Below are positions 24,147-32,142 of a stretch of DNA of 38,836 nt, piece by piece. The stretch's first letter is position 1, and each line of letters begins with the position of its first letter. The stretch is taken from assembly GCA_051893155.1 (NCBI GenBank), contig JBJFGY010000077.1, positions 1 through 38,836 on the forward strand, in the 5' to 3' direction. Source of the stretch: UBA6448 sp051893155. GTDB lineage: Bacteria > Bacillota_I > Bacilli_A > RF39 > UBA660. The position numbers and the translations under genes are program-made. The notes beneath the pieces are model-generated. The model was not told the DNA's origin, did not search any database, and was given only the letters and a program-made list of their open reading frames with translations.

Positions 24147-24646
24147 AAAACCTCCTTTCTAATATATTCTTGTACTTCTTGCCAATTTTTTACATCCTCA
24201 CCATATAATAGCCCTTTTATTCCATATTCTTTAACATCATCTATAACTTCTTTTGTATCATCAATTACTAAATCTATATTATTTTCTTTTGCTTCTTTAC
24301 CTTTAGGATAAGCTCCAAAAATCATTTCATCAAATAATAAATCATTTTTTATTAAAAATTTTTTTGTAATTTCAATAATTTCTGGATAGCTTTCCCCTCG
24401 AGCGGTAATTAAAACAATTTTAATATTATTTTCTTTTAAAAAATTAAATGTTTCTTTTACATTATCAAATATTTTTAAATTATTAGTGATATCTTCATAA
24501 TACTTTTCAAAAAAAGAAAATTCCTCTTCTTTACTAAGTTCATGATAATTTTTTAAATTATTTCCAGGTTTATAATTATCAAGAAATATTTTTGATGTTT
24601 CTGAAGTATTTACAATTGTATTATCAAAATCAATTCCTATTTTCAT
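24134..24646 (-). CDS. HAD-superfamily phosphatase (5'-nucleotidase type)
   Basis: 170 residues. Motif I IDFDNTIV with nucleophile Asp6 and acid Asp8, motif II Thr in LITARG, a Lys in the FGAYPKGKE region for motif III, and motif IV LVIDDTKEVIDD. The small helical cap between motifs I and II fits the deoxyribonucleotidase-like subgroup, but substrate cannot be read from the sequence. It sits between ruvA (2-base gap) and ruvB (13-base overlap), a fixed part of this operon. Confidence 0.8.
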   Translation of the reverse strand: MKIGIDFDNTIVNTSETSKIFLDNYKPGNNLKNYHELSKEEEFSFFEKYYEDITNNLKIFDNVKETFNFLKENNIKIVLITARGESYPEIIEITKKFLIKNDLLFDEMIFGAYPKGKEAKENNIDLVIDDTKEVIDDVKEYGIKGLLYGEDVKNWQEVQEYIRKEVLCQE

Positions 24647-24648
24647 TT

Positions 24649-25203
24649 TTACCTCAATAAAAGTTTTAAAGCTTCTTTAACTTGCATCTCAACACTTTGA
24701 TCCTGATTAATATTCTTAATAACTTTATTAATTTCAGAAGTTTTATAGCCAAGACTTTCTAATACTTCGTAAAGCTCTTCAGATTTATTAATTTCTTCAT
24801 CACTAATTTGAGTATTTACTTTACCTTTTAAATCTAATATTATTTGTTTAGCAATTTTCTCGCCAATTTTAGGAAATTTAGTTAAATATAAAATATTTTC
24901 CCGATTAATTGCATCAATTATGCCATTAACACTTCCTGTTGCAAAAAAACCATTAGCCATTTTTGGACCTAAACCTTTAACATTAATTAACTTTAAAAAT
25001 AATTCTAATTCTTCTTTATTTTTAAAACCATATAAAGAATTTTCATCCTCCCTAATTTGATTGTATAAATAAATTTTATATTCTTTATTAATTTCATATA
25101 AGTATGGATTAGCTACATATATTAAATAACCAATATTATTACATTCTACTACAATATAATTAGCTTCTTGTTCTTTTACCATACCAATTATATAACGATA
25201 CAT
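24649..25203 (-). CDS. ruvA: Holliday junction DNA helicase subunit RuvA
   Basis: 184 residues. Domain I beta barrel (MYRYIIGMVKEQEANYIVVE), domain II with tandem helix-hairpin-helix (LIKVKGLGPKMA-type: NVKGLGPKMANGFF and FPKIGEKIAKQIILDLKGK), flexible linker, and domain III (YEVLESLGYKTSEINKVIK) that contacts RuvB. First gene of ruvA-HAD-ruvB-mscS; start ATG after GGAGGT. Confidence 0.95.
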   Translation of the reverse strand: MYRYIIGMVKEQEANYIVVECNNIGYLIYVANPYLYEINKEYKIYLYNQIREDENSLYGFKNKEELELFLKLINVKGLGPKMANGFFATGSVNGIIDAINRENILYLTKFPKIGEKIAKQIILDLKGKVNTQISDEEINKSEELYEVLESLGYKTSEINKVIKNINQDQSVEMQVKEALKLLLR

Positions 25204-25311
25204 TATTTTACCTCCATAAAATAATTATATAACATTTTATTTTATTAATCTATAAACAACATAATAATTTATATAATAAGTTTAAAAAGATAAATTTAGC
25301 GAACTGTTTAA

Positions 25312-25340
25312 TTGACTTTTACCCATATTTATGGTAAAGT
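25312..25340 (+). promoter_or_regulatory. Promoter of rpmB
   Basis: TTGACT (25312-25317), 17-base spacer, TAAAGT (25335-25340), 30 bases before the rpmB start. Confidence 0.65.
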
Positions 25341-25369
25341 TTAAAAGTAATGAAAAAAGGAGGCAAATT

Positions 25370-25537
25370 ATGGCTACTAAAATAACTAATAAAAAACCTT
25401 TATCAGGAAATAATAGATCTCATGCATTAAATGCCACTAAAAGAGTTCAAAAACCTAATCTTCAAAAGAAAACAATTAATGGCGAAAAAGTTATTATTTC
25501 TGCAAGAGAAGCAAGAACAATTAACAAACAAAAATAA
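25370..25537 (+). CDS. rpmB: 50S ribosomal protein L28
   Basis: 55 residues from the ATG that follows GGAGG at 6 bases; an in-frame ATG 39 bases upstream lies inside the -10 region and is not credible. Motifs KKPLSGNNRSHALNATKR and SAREARTINK are those of L28. The version lacks the zinc-binding Cys pairs. Single-gene transcript with its own promoter and terminator, flanked by convergent tad genes. Confidence 0.93.
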   Translation: MATKITNKKPLSGNNRSHALNATKRVQKPNLQKKTINGEKVIISAREARTINKQK

Positions 25538-25559
25538 AAGCAAAAGTCGCTTTTATTTT
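25531..25559. terminator. Bidirectional terminator between rpmB and the tad operon
   Basis: Eleven-base arms AAAATAAAAGC and GCTTTTATTTT with loop AAAAGTC; T tracts on both strands. Confidence 0.85.
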
Positions 25560-25561
25560 TT

Positions 25562-26263
25562 TTAGCCTAAAATATAATTAATAATAATTGGACCAATAAT
25601 TAATATTAACATAAGTGGTAAAAATAATAGAACTGATATAATGGATATTTTCATTGGCATTTTATTAATATTTGATTTAATATCTAAAATTCTTTTATCA
25701 GTTAAATAATTTACTTGATTAATTAGTGCCCCTTCAATACTATTTCCAAATTCATTTGCTTCAATAATATTTAAAATAACATTACATACACTTTTCGAAG
25801 GAATTCTTTGCATTAAATCAACTAATCCTTCAGTAAGTGTTTTTCCAAGTTTTACTTCTTTTAAACATATTTTAAATTCATCACTAATTGAACTATCTAT
25901 GGCATTACAAGTCGTTTCAATACATAGTTTTAAATTTCTTTCACTTTGAATAGTAAGACTTAAAACTTCAAAGAAAAATATTGAATCACTTTCTATTATT
26001 TTAGCTCTTTTCTTTATTTTTGAATCTAAAAATACATATTCAAATAATATATAAAATGTAATAGTAAGTATTGGGGCAATAAAATAACCATTTTTAAATA
26101 TAAATAAACTTAATATAAATACTAAAATACTTAAAAAAAGTCTTAAAGCTAAAAATAAATTAATATTATTTTTTTTATCATAAGATAAATATAAAAATTT
26201 ATTTTCAAGATTTTTTATTGTTACATTTGGATAAATACTTTTAAAAAATTTATTAACTTTCAT
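25562..26263 (-). CDS. tadC: Tad pilus inner membrane platform protein TadC
   Basis: 233 residues of the type II secretion F-domain family. Two membrane helices near the N-terminus (residues about 40-85), a cytoplasmic helical F domain with FFFEVLSLTIQSERNLK and GKTLTEGLVDLMQRIPS, NEFGNSIEGAL, and a C-terminal membrane helix (ISVLLFLPLMLILIIGPIII). Partner of TadB in the pilus assembly platform. Starts in an ATGA overlap with tadB; last gene of the operon. Confidence 0.85.
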   Translation of the reverse strand: MKVNKFFKSIYPNVTIKNLENKFLYLSYDKKNNINLFLALRLFLSILVFILSLFIFKNGYFIAPILTITFYILFEYVFLDSKIKKRAKIIESDSIFFFEVLSLTIQSERNLKLCIETTCNAIDSSISDEFKICLKEVKLGKTLTEGLVDLMQRIPSKSVCNVILNIIEANEFGNSIEGALINQVNYLTDKRILDIKSNINKMPMKISIISVLLFLPLMLILIIGPIIINYILG

Positions 26264-27276
26264 ATCTTCTCCACCTTTAATACCTTTTTAATGATAATAA
26301 TATATAGCACGTACATTAAAAGCATTATTATATCTAAAACTAATCCAATTTTAGTCGTAATTAATGGATTAAAATATGTAGGATTTAAAGTTACAATAAC
26401 TATTACAAAAACAAAAGGAATAAAAGTTAATATTCTATATAACATTTTACTAGAACTTGTTAAAGAAGCAAGTTCATTTTTTATTTTTAATTTATCATAA
26501 AAATGTTTTTCAATCATATTAAAAACAGAAACTATATTACCTCCAGTTTTATTTAATAAAGAAAGTGAAGATGTAATATATTTAATTTCATCGACTTTTA
26601 CCCTATCATAAAATCTTGAAAAAACAGTAGTTAAATCAAGACCATAATTTAAATCTTTAGCAATTATATCAAATTCTTCTTTAATAGGACTAGGTAAAGA
26701 AGTTCTAACAATATTTATTGCTTGATAAATATTTTTACCGCTTTTAAAAGCACTATTCATAATTACTACAGCTTGTAAAAGTCCTGATTCAATAGTATTA
26801 CGTTTATTTTTATAATTAATAATTATAATTACATCGATAATAAAAAATGATAAAATACAAATAAGTAATGAAACAAAAAAATTAATATTAATATTTCTAA
26901 TTATACATGTAATAAAATATAAAATAAGAACAAATAACATATACACAATTTTTAATGAAATATAATCATTAGATGTAATATTTTTATTTTTATTATAAAT
27001 TAAATATTTATCAAGTTTTTTAGCATAATTAGTTAAAAAATATGATTTTTGAGTATATTTAGATATTCTTTTTAACAATTTTACAAAAAATATATAAAGT
27101 TTATCATAAATACTATTTTCATTAATATTATTTTTAGAAATAGAAAAATCCTCAATTCTTTTAACATTTTTTACTTGAAAAAATATACGCACAAAAAGAA
27201 AAGCACAAATAACAAATATTATGCAAATAATAATTTCAATAATTAGTTTTGATATTACTGCACTATTCATATTCAC
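26260..27276 (-). CDS. tadB: Tad pilus inner membrane platform protein TadB
   Basis: 338 residues, F-domain family. N-terminal helix (IIEIIICIIFVICAFLFV), two central helices (about 110-150), F domain with LLQAVVIMNSAFKSGKNIYQA, GLDLTTVFSRFYDRV and LSLLNKTGGNIVSVFNMIE, then two C-terminal helices. Lies 4 bases after tadA. The order ATPase, TadB, TadC is the standard one. Confidence 0.88.
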   Translation of the reverse strand: MNMNSAVISKLIIEIIICIIFVICAFLFVRIFFQVKNVKRIEDFSISKNNINENSIYDKLYIFFVKLLKRISKYTQKSYFLTNYAKKLDKYLIYNKNKNITSNDYISLKIVYMLFVLILYFITCIIRNININFFVSLLICILSFFIIDVIIIINYKNKRNTIESGLLQAVVIMNSAFKSGKNIYQAINIVRTSLPSPIKEEFDIIAKDLNYGLDLTTVFSRFYDRVKVDEIKYITSSLSLLNKTGGNIVSVFNMIEKHFYDKLKIKNELASLTSSSKMLYRILTFIPFVFVIVIVTLNPTYFNPLITTKIGLVLDIIMLLMYVLYIIIIKKVLKVEKI

Positions 27277-27280
27277 CTTT

Positions 27281-28600
27281 CTATTTAAATATTTTTTCTA
27301 TATCTTTAAATCCATAACTTTCTAGTCTTTTTATACATTTTGGCATTTTTTTAGTTTCTATAAACTCTCCGTCAACTTCTTTGGAAGAAGTTATACCGAT
27401 TTGTTTAAATTTAAATATATCATTAAGAACTATTTCATCATCTTTAAAGTCTATTACTTCAGAAATTGCACTTACTTTTCTTTTACCATCAGATAAACGT
27501 TCGATATTAATTACAAGATCAATTGCATTAAATATATATTCTCTTACTGCTCTTACTGGAATATCAATATTTGCCATTAAAACCATAGTTTCAAGGCGAT
27601 GTAAAGCATCAATATTACTATTAGCATGAAGTGTTGTAAGACTGCCTTCATGACCAGTATTCATTGCTTGAAGCATATCAAAAGCTTCCCCACCTCTTAC
27701 TTCTCCGACAATTATTCTATCTGGTCTCATACGAAGTGAATTTCTTACTAAATCACGAATAGTTACTTCACCAGTACTTTCATAATTTGTTGTTCTTGTT
27801 TCAAGTGATATTACATGTGGCTGAGAAAGTTTAAGTTCTGCAGCATCTTCAATCGTAATTATTCTTTCTTCTTCAGGAATAAAACTACTTAAAATATTTA
27901 AAAGTGTTGTTTTACCAGAACCAGTTCCACCACATACTAAAATATTCATTTTTGATTTTACAGTGGCCTCAAGAAAAGATGCCATATTTGGAGTAAGTGA
28001 GCCTAAACGAATAAGTTCATCTATATTAGAAATTGATGTTTTAAATTTTCTTATTGTAATTACCGGCCCTTTAGTAGATAAGGGTGGAATAACTGCATTT
28101 ATTCTTGAACCATCTTTAAGTCTTGAATCAACCATTGGACTTGAGGAATCAATAGTTCTACCTAATGGTTCAATTAACTTTTGAATAGTTCTTATAATAT
28201 GCTCATCATTAATAAATGAAATACTTTCATCTTTAATTAAATTACCATCTATTTCAATATATATTTCGCTTGGAGAATTAACCATTATTTCTGTAATATT
28301 TTCATCTTTTAATAGTTCAGTTAAAGGACCATAACCATTTATTTCATTTTCAATTAAATTATATAAATGACTTCTTTCTAAATTTGTTAAATCATATCCT
28401 TCAATAGTTTTATTAATTTCATTATTTAAAAAATCATCTAAATTATCATCATTTGTAATATTTTTATCAATAATATTTTCAACTATTTTAGTTCGTAAAT
28501 TATCAAGTAAATCCTTATCCTTAAAAATATCATAATCATTTATAATATTATTATCTTTAGGAGGATTTTTGTATTCAAATAGTTCTTTTAAATTACTCAT
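27281..28600 (-). CDS. tadA: Tad pilus assembly ATPase TadA/CpaF
   Basis: 439 residues of the type II/IV secretion ATPase family. Residues about 85-200 are the N-terminal domain (GPLTELLKDENITEIMVNSP, MVDSRLKDGSRINAVIPP, RKF); Walker A GGTGSGKT (224-231); Asp box ITIEDAAELKL; Walker B RMRPDRIIVGEVRGGEAFD; His box NTGHEGSLTTLHANS. It powers pilus assembly. Overlaps tadZ by 8 bases. Confidence 0.95.
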   Translation of the reverse strand: MSNLKELFEYKNPPKDNNIINDYDIFKDKDLLDNLRTKIVENIIDKNITNDDNLDDFLNNEINKTIEGYDLTNLERSHLYNLIENEINGYGPLTELLKDENITEIMVNSPSEIYIEIDGNLIKDESISFINDEHIIRTIQKLIEPLGRTIDSSSPMVDSRLKDGSRINAVIPPLSTKGPVITIRKFKTSISNIDELIRLGSLTPNMASFLEATVKSKMNILVCGGTGSGKTTLLNILSSFIPEEERIITIEDAAELKLSQPHVISLETRTTNYESTGEVTIRDLVRNSLRMRPDRIIVGEVRGGEAFDMLQAMNTGHEGSLTTLHANSNIDALHRLETMVLMANIDIPVRAVREYIFNAIDLVINIERLSDGKRKVSAISEVIDFKDDEIVLNDIFKFKQIGITSSKEVDGEFIETKKMPKCIKRLESYGFKDIEKIFK

Positions 28601-29354
28601 TTTCTTCCTCCATATCTTTTAATATTAAATTAAATACTTTATTTATTTTAGGATAAGTTTTAATAAATCTTTTATCTAAAGTTAAAATACTTCCATCATA
28701 AATATAATTATCAATATTTTTAATAAAGAAACTATTATCAATATAATAATCAATGTTTGCTTCAATCATTTTCTTAATATCATACAAACTAAAATATTTT
28801 TTATATAAACTTATTGATTCATTCAAAAGTATCTTATAATTTCTAATATTTGCATCATCAAATATTTTAAGAAGACTTCGCATATTTTTAATATTTGCAA
28901 GATCATTACCCATTATAAGAAGAATTCTATCAACATAATCAAGTAAAAAGACATTTTTTTCAGATAAATCATGATTAGTATCAATAATAACATAATCATA
29001 TTCAAAAATAGCTTTTTCTATTATTAATTCAATATAATTAACACATATTTTAGCACTTTGTCTAGGATCTTTTGTACTTGGTAAAAAATAAATATTATCA
29101 TTATATTTGGTTACATAATCAGATAAACTTTTAAAACGATTATTTGCATAGTCATCTACAAAATTATATATTGTTTTATTAAAAGATTTATTAAGCATTA
29201 AAGCAATAGAACCAAAAGATAAATCATAATCAATTAATAATACTTTTTTATTTGCAAGTGAAAAAATTCCTGCTAGATTAAGTGCAGTTATACTACAACC
29301 AGTTCCACCTTTAGTAGAAAATATACATATACTTTTACCTTTTTTTCTTCCCAT
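28593..29354 (-). CDS. tadZ: TadZ/CpaE-like MinD/ParA-family ATPase
   Basis: 253 residues. Deviant Walker A STKGGTGCSITALNLAG near residue 14, switch DYDLSFGSIA, and YVIIDTNHDLS as Walker B. The N-terminal receiver-like domain found in long CpaE proteins is missing; the ATPase starts at once, similar to short TadZ. The family places the Tad machine in the cell. The usual D-x-x in switch II is present as DTNHD. Confidence 0.82.
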   Translation of the reverse strand: MGRKKGKSICIFSTKGGTGCSITALNLAGIFSLANKKVLLIDYDLSFGSIALMLNKSFNKTIYNFVDDYANNRFKSLSDYVTKYNDNIYFLPSTKDPRQSAKICVNYIELIIEKAIFEYDYVIIDTNHDLSEKNVFLLDYVDRILLIMGNDLANIKNMRSLLKIFDDANIRNYKILLNESISLYKKYFSLYDIKKMIEANIDYYIDNSFFIKNIDNYIYDGSILTLDKRFIKTYPKINKVFNLILKDMEEENE

Positions 29355-29355
29355 A

Positions 29356-29709
29356 CTAGCCTCTTTGATAAATTATTTTATCTTCTTTTTTTACCCCTTT
29401 AATATTAACTTCTATTATATAATCTTCTTTTTTTATTAAACTTGGGACTTTTTCACTGGCAATTATTTTTAAACCATTACTTCCATCAATTTCAATATTT
29501 TCAAGAACAATATCATTATCTTTATATAAATTAATTATATCATTTTTATCATTTCTTTCAATAGAAAATGCAATAATAGTTTTAGTAACAGAATATAGTT
29601 TTTGTTTTTGATATGTTAAATATACTCTTTCTATTAGTAATCCAAACAAAAGTAAAATAATTGGAAGTATTATAATAAACATAACTAATGATTGGCCTTT
29701 TTTATTCAT
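29356..29709 (-). CDS. TadE/TadF-like minor pilin
   Basis: 117 residues. N-terminus MNKKGQSLVMFIIILPIILLLFGL: basic, Gly-Gln, then hydrophobic helix, the TadE-like membrane signal. The Glu at the fifth position of the mature form is replaced by Met, unlike the other TadE here. A beta-rich extracytoplasmic domain with low complexity follows. One base before tadZ and overlapping the first TadE gene by 8 bases. Confidence 0.75.
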   Translation of the reverse strand: MNKKGQSLVMFIIILPIILLLFGLLIERVYLTYQKQKLYSVTKTIIAFSIERNDKNDIINLYKDNDIVLENIEIDGSNGLKIIASEKVPSLIKKEDYIIEVNIKGVKKEDKIIYQRG

Positions 29710-30004
29710 AAATAACCCTACTTACCGAAACAACATATTTATTTCCAATAATAACACTTATTACTGGACTAAATATATCAATACTTTTATTTAATGTATA
29801 TTTAGTTTTATCTTCATCTGTTTCTTTTAAAAGAGTTATATTATTATCATTTAATTCATTAGATAACACTACATCTTCAATAATACTTTCTAAATTACTT
29901 TTTTCACTATATATTCTTACATAATCAAAAACAGCCAACATTAACATAATAAATATTGGAAGTATTATAATAAACTCAATTAATGCTTGCCCTTTTCTAT
30001 TCAT
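29702..30004 (-). CDS. TadE-like pilin
   Basis: 100 residues with MNRKGQALIEFIIILPIFIMLMLAV: Gly-Gln cleavage context and Glu10 as in TadE pseudopilins, one long N-terminal helix and a small beta domain outside. First gene of the tad operon, with its own promoter. No small Flp major pilin and no TadV prepilin peptidase are in the operon, so they must lie elsewhere or these two proteins form the fibre. Confidence 0.82.
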   Translation of the reverse strand: MNRKGQALIEFIIILPIFIMLMLAVFDYVRIYSEKSNLESIIEDVVLSNELNDNNITLLKETDEDKTKYTLNKSIDIFSPVISVIIGNKYVVSVSRVIYE

Positions 30005-30019
30005 ATCTACCCTATAATA

Positions 30020-30048
30020 AGTATAAGATAAGTTTACTTAAAATTCAA
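30020..30048 (-). promoter_or_regulatory. Promoter of the tad operon
   Basis: Minus strand TTGAAT (30043-30048), 17-base spacer, TATACT (30020-30025), 16 bases before the first tadE start. Confidence 0.55.
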
Positions 30049-30049
30049 T

Positions 30050-30078
30050 AAAAAAAGTTATAAGGCTAGCTTATAACT
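30050..30078 (-). terminator. Terminator of spoIIGA-sigE
   Basis: Nine-base arms AGTTATAAG and CTTATAACT with a five-base loop, followed on the minus strand by seven T. Overlaps the last codons of sigE. Confidence 0.75.
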
Positions 30079-30746
30079 GATGAAATATTATTTATTACTT
30101 TTTTTTCTATTCTTGAGATATAACTTTGCGATATACCTAGCATATTTGCAACTTCTTTTTGCGTATATTCTCTTGTATTATTAAGACCATATCTTAATAC
30201 CATAATTTCTTTATCTCTTTTAGATAAATTATTAATTTCTTTATTTAAAAATTCTTTATTAATTTTATGTTCAAATTCTTTATCTACAATATCTTCGCCA
30301 GTACCTAAAACATCTGAAAGTTTTAACTCATTCCCTTCAGCATCATAATTTAAAGTATCCTCTAAAGAAACTTCTTGTTTACTTTTTTTATTTTTTCTAA
30401 TATACATTAATATCTCATTAGATATACATCTTGAAGCATATGTAGCAAGTTTAATATTTTTATCAATCTTATAAGTATTAATACCCTTTATAAGACCAAT
30501 TGAACCAATTGAAACTAAATCTTCTATATCATAACCAGTACTTTCATATTTTTTAGCTAAAAAAACAACTAATCTTAAATTATGTTCAATTAATTTATCT
30601 TTAGCTTTTTCATCACCTTGTTTGGCTTTTATTAAATATGATAGTTCATCTTCTTTTGAAAGAGGTGGAGGAAGTTTATCAGTTGCTCCCACAAAAAAAA
30701 CTTCATCATATTTAATTCTTAATTTTTGTAATAATTTTTTAAACAT
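30066..30746 (-). CDS. sigE: Early mother-cell sporulation sigma factor
   Basis: 226 residues. N-terminal prosequence MFKKLLQKLRIKYDEVFFVG then LPPPLSKEDE, the SigE/SigK-type start; by alignment with Bacillus pro-SigE, processing would fall between Phe17 and Phe18, giving a 17-residue prosequence against 27. Region 2: LIEHNLRLVVFLAKKYE, GYDIEDLVSIGSIGLIKGIN, KLATYASRCISNEILMYIR. Region 4: TQKEVANMLGISQSYISRIEK. SigE and not SigK because it follows spoIIGA (8-base overlap). It directs early mother-cell transcription after engulfment signalling. Confidence 0.93.
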   Translation of the reverse strand: MFKKLLQKLRIKYDEVFFVGATDKLPPPLSKEDELSYLIKAKQGDEKAKDKLIEHNLRLVVFLAKKYESTGYDIEDLVSIGSIGLIKGINTYKIDKNIKLATYASRCISNEILMYIRKNKKSKQEVSLEDTLNYDAEGNELKLSDVLGTGEDIVDKEFEHKINKEFLNKEINNLSKRDKEIMVLRYGLNNTREYTQKEVANMLGISQSYISRIEKKVINNISSVIS

Positions 30747-31530
30747 AATTATCCTCCTTTAATTTTTTATTTAAAATACAATCTATTCCATCTTTTAATT
30801 TAATTTTAGACTCACCTATTAAATAATTGTATATTTTATTATTATTAATAATAATATAACTAGGTTTAAAACATTTTAATAAAGAAGTTCCATCAATTGT
30901 TTTAAATGGTACATATACTGGATCTCTTATGTTATATATTTTTTTAAGTAAATTACTGTTTATTATAATAACGCCTTTTTTAGTTATTGGATCAACTAAA
31001 TTATTACCATTATCATAAAAACTTATACAACTTATTTCAATATTATCAAATACTATTTTAATTTTATAATAATCACTATATGTATTTTTTAATTTTTTAT
31101 TACTTTTATAATAGAAAAATAAGATAATAGGACTAATTATTAAAAGAAGTATATAGTTTATAGATATTTTTTTATTTACAAAAACTATTCCCACATGGTA
31201 ATAAGATAATTCATTATTAAGTAAATATAAAAAACCCGCTAAAATAATAGAGGACATATATAAATAACATATATTATATAAAGTATATTTAATACTTATA
31301 AATTTATATGATATTAAACACATAATAATGCTAACTAATATTTTTAAAATAAAGGCAATTATTTCATTAATGTTTAAAAATAGTAAAAATATACTAAATG
31401 CTCCAATTAAAGATGCAATAATAATTCTTATAAATTTAACCTTTCTTTTTAAAGTCATAGCCACAGTTAAAAGTAATAAAAAATCATATGCAAAATTAAT
31501 AAAAAAAATTAGGTCTAAATATATTACCAT
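30739..31530 (-). CDS. spoIIGA: Sporulation sigma-E factor-processing peptidase
   Basis: 263 residues. Five hydrophobic helices in residues 1-140, then a cytoplasmic protease domain (about 155-263). SpoIIGA is an aspartic protease that acts as a dimer with one D-(S/T)-G loop per subunit; here the loop reads YDNGNNLVDPITKKGVIII with Asp173 kept and Asn174 in place of Ser/Thr. The later IDGTSLLKCFKP segment fits the flap/C-terminal part. It activates pro-SigE at the septum when signalled from the forespore by SpoIIR. Directly before sigE and after the ftsA-ftsZ group, as in Bacillus. Confidence 0.85.
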   Translation of the reverse strand: MVIYLDLIFFINFAYDFLLLLTVAMTLKRKVKFIRIIIASLIGAFSIFLLFLNINEIIAFILKILVSIIMCLISYKFISIKYTLYNICYLYMSSIILAGFLYLLNNELSYYHVGIVFVNKKISINYILLLIISPIILFFYYKSNKKLKNTYSDYYKIKIVFDNIEISCISFYDNGNNLVDPITKKGVIIINSNLLKKIYNIRDPVYVPFKTIDGTSLLKCFKPSYIIINNNKIYNYLIGESKIKLKDGIDCILNKKLKEDNYV

Positions 31531-31545
31531 ATTATCACCTAATTT

Positions 31546-31578
31546 ATTTTAAAATAATTAATTTAAAAAATTTGTCAA
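31546..31578 (-). promoter_or_regulatory. Possible stretched promoter with 0A-box-like site before spoIIGA
   Basis: Minus strand TTGACA (31573-31578), 21-base spacer, TAAAAT (31546-31551). The plus-strand sequence over the -35 is TGTCAAA, one change from the Spo0A box TGTCGAA. The Bacillus spoIIG promoter also has an over-long spacer and Spo0A sites near its -35. The start would lie very close to the ribosome binding site, so this is tentative. Confidence 0.3.
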
Positions 31579-31580
31579 AT

Positions 31581-32141
31581 TTATGCTTTTAAATATGTTT
31601 CATATTTTTCTTTTAAAAAGTTAGAAAAATTATCATCAAAAACATTTATATACTCAATAATATTTCCTTCTTTAATAAAGAGTATCATTGGTTCACTTAT
31701 TTGATTATCTAATAAATAATCATCAAGTTTATCAGTAAGTTTTTGATAATTCAAATTACTTTCATTTTTATCATTTAATAAATCATAATAATAAGCATTT
31801 TCATTTACTTTAGTAGTAAAATCAATAAATTTCGGAATAATTTTTCTACATTCATTTAAATATGGACTTGTAAAAATTAAAATACCAGTTCCATAATCAA
31901 GTAAATTTATAACTTCATCATAAGAAAGTTCGACCATCTTATTATTTTTATCAATTTCAATTTTTTCATAAATATATTTTTTATCAATTTTAGAACTTTG
32001 ATTATTTAAATCTTCATATTTTTCTTTAAAAGAAATATTTTCATTTTTAGATTGCTCTTTAAAATATTTGCTTTTTACTGCACAACTTCCCAAAAAAATT
32101 ATACTGCAAAGCAAAATTGCAATATAAAATTTCTTTTTCAT
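31581..32141 (-). CDS. Lipoprotein with thioredoxin-like domain
   Basis: 186 residues. Lipobox FLGSC with lipidated Cys20 after a short basic signal peptide. Residues about 75-185 look thioredoxin-like: GILIFTSPYLNECRKIIPKF in place of the CxxC loop, with only one Cys, and EPMILFIKEGNIIEYI as the cis-Pro strand region. With a single Cys it could not work as a simple dithiol oxidase or reductase; it may be a binding protein or use the Cys in another way. One base after ftsZ and 50 bases before spoIIGA. Confidence 0.7.
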   Translation of the reverse strand: MKKKFYIAILLCSIIFLGSCAVKSKYFKEQSKNENISFKEKYEDLNNQSSKIDKKYIYEKIEIDKNNKMVELSYDEVINLLDYGTGILIFTSPYLNECRKIIPKFIDFTTKVNENAYYYDLLNDKNESNLNYQKLTDKLDDYLLDNQISEPMILFIKEGNIIEYINVFDDNFSNFLKEKYETYLKA

Positions 32142-32142
32142 T

